Shown: piece after piece, positions 21,465 to 23,272 of the stretch
Layout of the letters: each line of letters begins with the position of its first letter
Position numbering within the stretch: position 1 is the first letter of the stretch
Assembly: GCA_937915075.1 (NCBI GenBank)
Contig: CALDMA010000130.1
Span: forward strand, 1 to 23,272
Length of the DNA: 23,272 bases
Source of the DNA: an uncultured Oscillospiraceae bacterium
Lineage (GTDB): Bacteria > Bacillota > Clostridia > Oscillospirales > Oscillospiraceae
Reading direction: 5' to 3'
Position numbers and translations under genes: made by a program
The notes under the pieces: generated by a model
Told to the model about the DNA's origin: nothing
Seen by the model: only the letters and a program-made list of their open reading frames with translations
Database searches by the model: none

Positions 21465-22688
21465 TCAATCCTTTGCGCTCAGGTCGACCGCGTGGCGCAC
21501 GAAGCTCATCGCCGGCACCGGCCGCGGCAGCTGCATGGTAAACACCATGCGCGGATTTCTCGGCTCTAACAGCGTAAAGCCCTCGGCGTCGCGCATCTCG
21601 GGAACCACCATGGAGAACGGCTTGCAGTCCGGCCCCACGACCTCCACCGTATCACCCGCGCGGAATTTGTTGCGCAGGCTGAGCGTTGCCATGCCGTTCG
21701 CGTCGCAGCTTTCGACCACCGCCACGACCTGCCAGTCGCGGATGTAGCGGGAATTGTCGTAATACTGCCCCGGCTGACCGTAATAAAAGCCGGTTGAATA
21801 GTGGCGGTGACTGACGTGCTCGACCTCGTCGAGCCAGACCGGGTCGGGCGCCTCCCCCGCCGCGACCTCGTCGAGCACATGGCGGTAGGCTCCCGTGACG
21901 ATGGCGGCGTAGTATTCGCTTTTCGCGCGGCCCTCGATCTTGATGCAGTCGATGCCCGCGTCCATGATGTCGTCCAGATGGCCGATCATGCACATATCGC
22001 GGGAGTTCATGATGTACGTTCCCTTCTCATCCTCAAAGACCGGGAAGTATTCGCCCGGCCGCTTCTCCTCCATCAGGGCGTACTGATAGCGGCAGGGCTG
22101 GGCGCAGGCGCCGCGGTTGCTGTCGCGCCCCGTCATGTAGTTTGAGAGCAGGCAGCGGCCCGAATAGCTCACGCACATCGCGCCGTGGCAGAAGGTCTCC
22201 AGCTCCAGCTCCGGCGGGAGCTTCGCCCGCATTTCGCGTATTTCCTGTAAAGATACTTCCCTTGCCAGCACCACGCGTTTCGCGCCTAGATCGTACCACG
22301 CCCTTGCACACTCATAGTTAGCGATGCTCTGCTGCGTGGAGATGTGGCGCTCGCACCTCGGCGCGTACCTCCCTGCCAGCGTAAACGCGCCGAGGTCGGC
22401 TAAAATGAGCGCGTCGACGCCCAGATCGTTCAGCCGCTCCAGATGCTCGGGCAGCCGCGCGACCTCGTCGTTGCGCGGCATGGTGTTCACCGTGACGTGG
22501 ACGCGCACGCCGTGGTCATGCGCGAAGCGCACAGCCTCCGGCAGCTCGTCGGCGGTGAAATTGCCCGCGAACGAGCGCATCCCGAAGCTCGTGCCCGCGA
22601 GATATACCGCGTCCGCGCCGTAGAGCACCGCCATTCTCAGCTTTTCCATATCGCCCGCGGGGGCGAGCAGCTCCGGTTTCTTTCGCAT
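21465..22688 (-). CDS. U32-family peptidase-like protein (TrhP-type)
   Basis: The 407-residue protein from the ATG at 22686-22688 (GAGAGGAG upstream) has the U32 family start PELLAPAGDMEKLRMAVLYGADAVY and the signature ETFCHGAMCVSYSGRCLLS at 164-182. The cysteines C167, C172, C179 and C195, C199 fit an iron-sulfur-type set known in this family. U32 members such as YrrO/TrhP are needed for 5-hydroxyuridine formation in tRNA; others are annotated as collagenases. The gene order mltG then U32 resembles the Bacillus yrrL to yrrO region, which supports the TrhP-type role. A hairpin at 22704-22736 lies between the two genes, and I see no separate promoter. Confidence 0.92.
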   Translation of the reverse strand: MRKKPELLAPAGDMEKLRMAVLYGADAVYLAGTSFGMRSFAGNFTADELPEAVRFAHDHGVRVHVTVNTMPRNDEVARLPEHLERLNDLGVDALILADLGAFTLAGRYAPRCERHISTQQSIANYECARAWYDLGAKRVVLAREVSLQEIREMRAKLPPELELETFCHGAMCVSYSGRCLLSNYMTGRDSNRGACAQPCRYQYALMEEKRPGEYFPVFEDEKGTYIMNSRDMCMIGHLDDIMDAGIDCIKIEGRAKSEYYAAIVTGAYRHVLDEVAAGEAPDPVWLDEVEHVSHRHYSTGFYYGQPGQYYDNSRYIRDWQVVAVVESCDANGMATLSLRNKFRAGDTVEVVGPDCKPFSMVVPEMRDAEGFTLLEPRNPRMVFTMQLPRPVPAMSFVRHAVDLSAKD

Positions 22689-22703
22689 AGTAGCTCCTCT
22701 CTC

Positions 22704-22736
22704 AAAAGCAGCATGGTCTGTGACCATGCTGCTTTT
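22704..22736. terminator. Perfect hairpin between mltG and U32 gene
   Basis: Fifteen-base perfect arms (AAAAGCAGCATGGTC and GACCATGCTGCTTTT) around a TGT loop follow the mltG stop. T-runs lie on both sides. On the minus strand it would terminate mltG transcripts or act as an attenuator for the U32 gene that starts 16 bp later. Confidence 0.8.
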
Positions 22737-22744
22737 TTCGGTCC

Positions 22745-23272
22745 TCAGCCGCCGTACTGGCTGGAGTTGACAAAGTTGACGTGCTCGCGGTAGGTCTTGA
22801 AGAAGTGATGCACGCCGTCCTTGCCGAGCGCGTAGAAATAGTAGTTCGTGTCCGCCGGCTCCAGCGCCGCTCGAATGGACGCGAGGCCCGGATTGCAGAT
22901 GGGCGTGGGCGGCAGTCCCTCGTGCATACGCAGGTTGTAGGGCGTATCCTTGTCGAGGTCCGCCTGCGTGAGCGGGCCGGCGTAGTTCTCGCCGTTCGCG
23001 TAGCCGAGACCGTAGATGACCGCCGCGTCGATCTCGAGCTTATGGTAGGTCTCGCCGACGTTGTTGAGACGGTTGTAGATCACGGAGGCGATGTTTGTGC
23101 GGTCCTTGCCGTCCGTCTCCTTTTCGATGAGCGAGGCGATGGTGAGGATCTCCTCGAGCGAATAGCCGGACTCCTCCACCTGCGTCATCAGCTCATCGTC
23201 CATGCGCTGCGAGAAGTTGTCGAGCAGGCGGCAGATGGCGTGAGACGGGTCCTCGTTGACGAAGAACTCATA
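22745..23272 (-). CDS. mltG: Endolytic transglycosylase MltG, 5' part outside window
   Basis: The frame is open from the window edge to the stop at 22745-22747, so the visible 175 residues are the C-terminal part and the start lies beyond 23272. The sequence YEFFVNEDPSHAICRLLDNF is followed by the MltG/YceG catalytic core SLEEILTIASLIEKET, with the active-site glutamate at residue 50 of the fragment. Later blocks IASVIYNRLNN, LEIDAAVIYGLGY and GLPPTPICNPGLASIRAAL are diagnostic, and the protein ends with FKTYREHVNFVN. MltG cleaves nascent peptidoglycan strands at the outer face of the membrane. The U32 gene follows it, as in related genomes. Confidence 0.95.
   Translation of the reverse strand, partial: YEFFVNEDPSHAICRLLDNFSQRMDDELMTQVEESGYSLEEILTIASLIEKETDGKDRTNIASVIYNRLNNVGETYHKLEIDAAVIYGLGYANGENYAGPLTQADLDKDTPYNLRMHEGLPPTPICNPGLASIRAALEPADTNYYFYALGKDGVHHFFKTYREHVNFVNSSQYGG

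Noticed and set aside
1..23272. CRISPR arrays, tRNA or rRNA genes, insertion sequences, prophage or attachment sites
   Set aside because: I saw no regularly spaced repeats, no tRNA- or rRNA-like sequence and no transposase or integrase reading frame.

Overview
The window is a stretch of ordinary chromosome from a GC-rich, endospore-forming Firmicute. The endospore genes (spoIIGA-sigE and a SpoIIM-like gene), the low-GC-style promoters and ribosome binding sites set in GC-rich coding sequence, the T-box leader and a three-SLH-domain envelope protein point to Clostridia. My best guess is the Oscillospiraceae/Ruminococcaceae group (inference from protein character, not from a search). I see no rRNA, tRNA, CRISPR array, phage or insertion sequence.

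Layout. 1-1193 (minus): two small YcxB-type membrane proteins, the second cut by the window edge, behind a complete T-box riboswitch with its own strong promoter. 1190-2687 (minus): spoIIGA-sigE, the sporulation sigma-E factor and its processing protease, overlapping by 29 bp. 2751-4891 (minus): a probable operon of a YxjI/LURP-one-related protein, rarA, a DUF951 zinc-ribbon protein and a 29-residue membrane peptide. 4903-5660 (plus): nth with its terminator. 5707-6764 (plus): three small uncharacterised proteins in tight succession. 6783-10976 (minus): trpS, a TagO/WecA-like GlcNAc-1-phosphate transferase, UDP-GlcNAc 2-epimerase and an unknown membrane-anchored protein. 10984-13163 (plus): gltX overlapping a SpoIIM-like gene by 4 bp. 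13239-18930 (minus): adaptor, ATPase and permease of a MacAB-type ABC exporter, followed by an SLH-domain exoprotein. 18984-20166 (minus): a YkvI-like transporter. 20213-21353 (plus): asnA. 21427-23272 (minus): a U32-family peptidase and the 3' part of mltG.

How the genes work together. SpoIIGA activates pro-sigma-E at the septum, and SpoIIM-like proteins belong to the engulfment machinery of the same stage. TagO and MnaA supply lipid-linked GlcNAc and UDP-ManNAc for envelope polymers. MltG and the SLH protein also act at the wall. The ABC system would move an unknown substrate, and its SLH gene may encode a cargo or a surface partner.

The most unusual item is the T-box leader controlling YcxB-type membrane proteins, while trpS, gltX and asnA in the same window have leaders too short for one. 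Second are the three-gene cluster of small proteins at 5707-6764 and the exporter-SLH operon with two dyads at its promoter. I found no clear undescribed defence, mobile or biosynthetic system.
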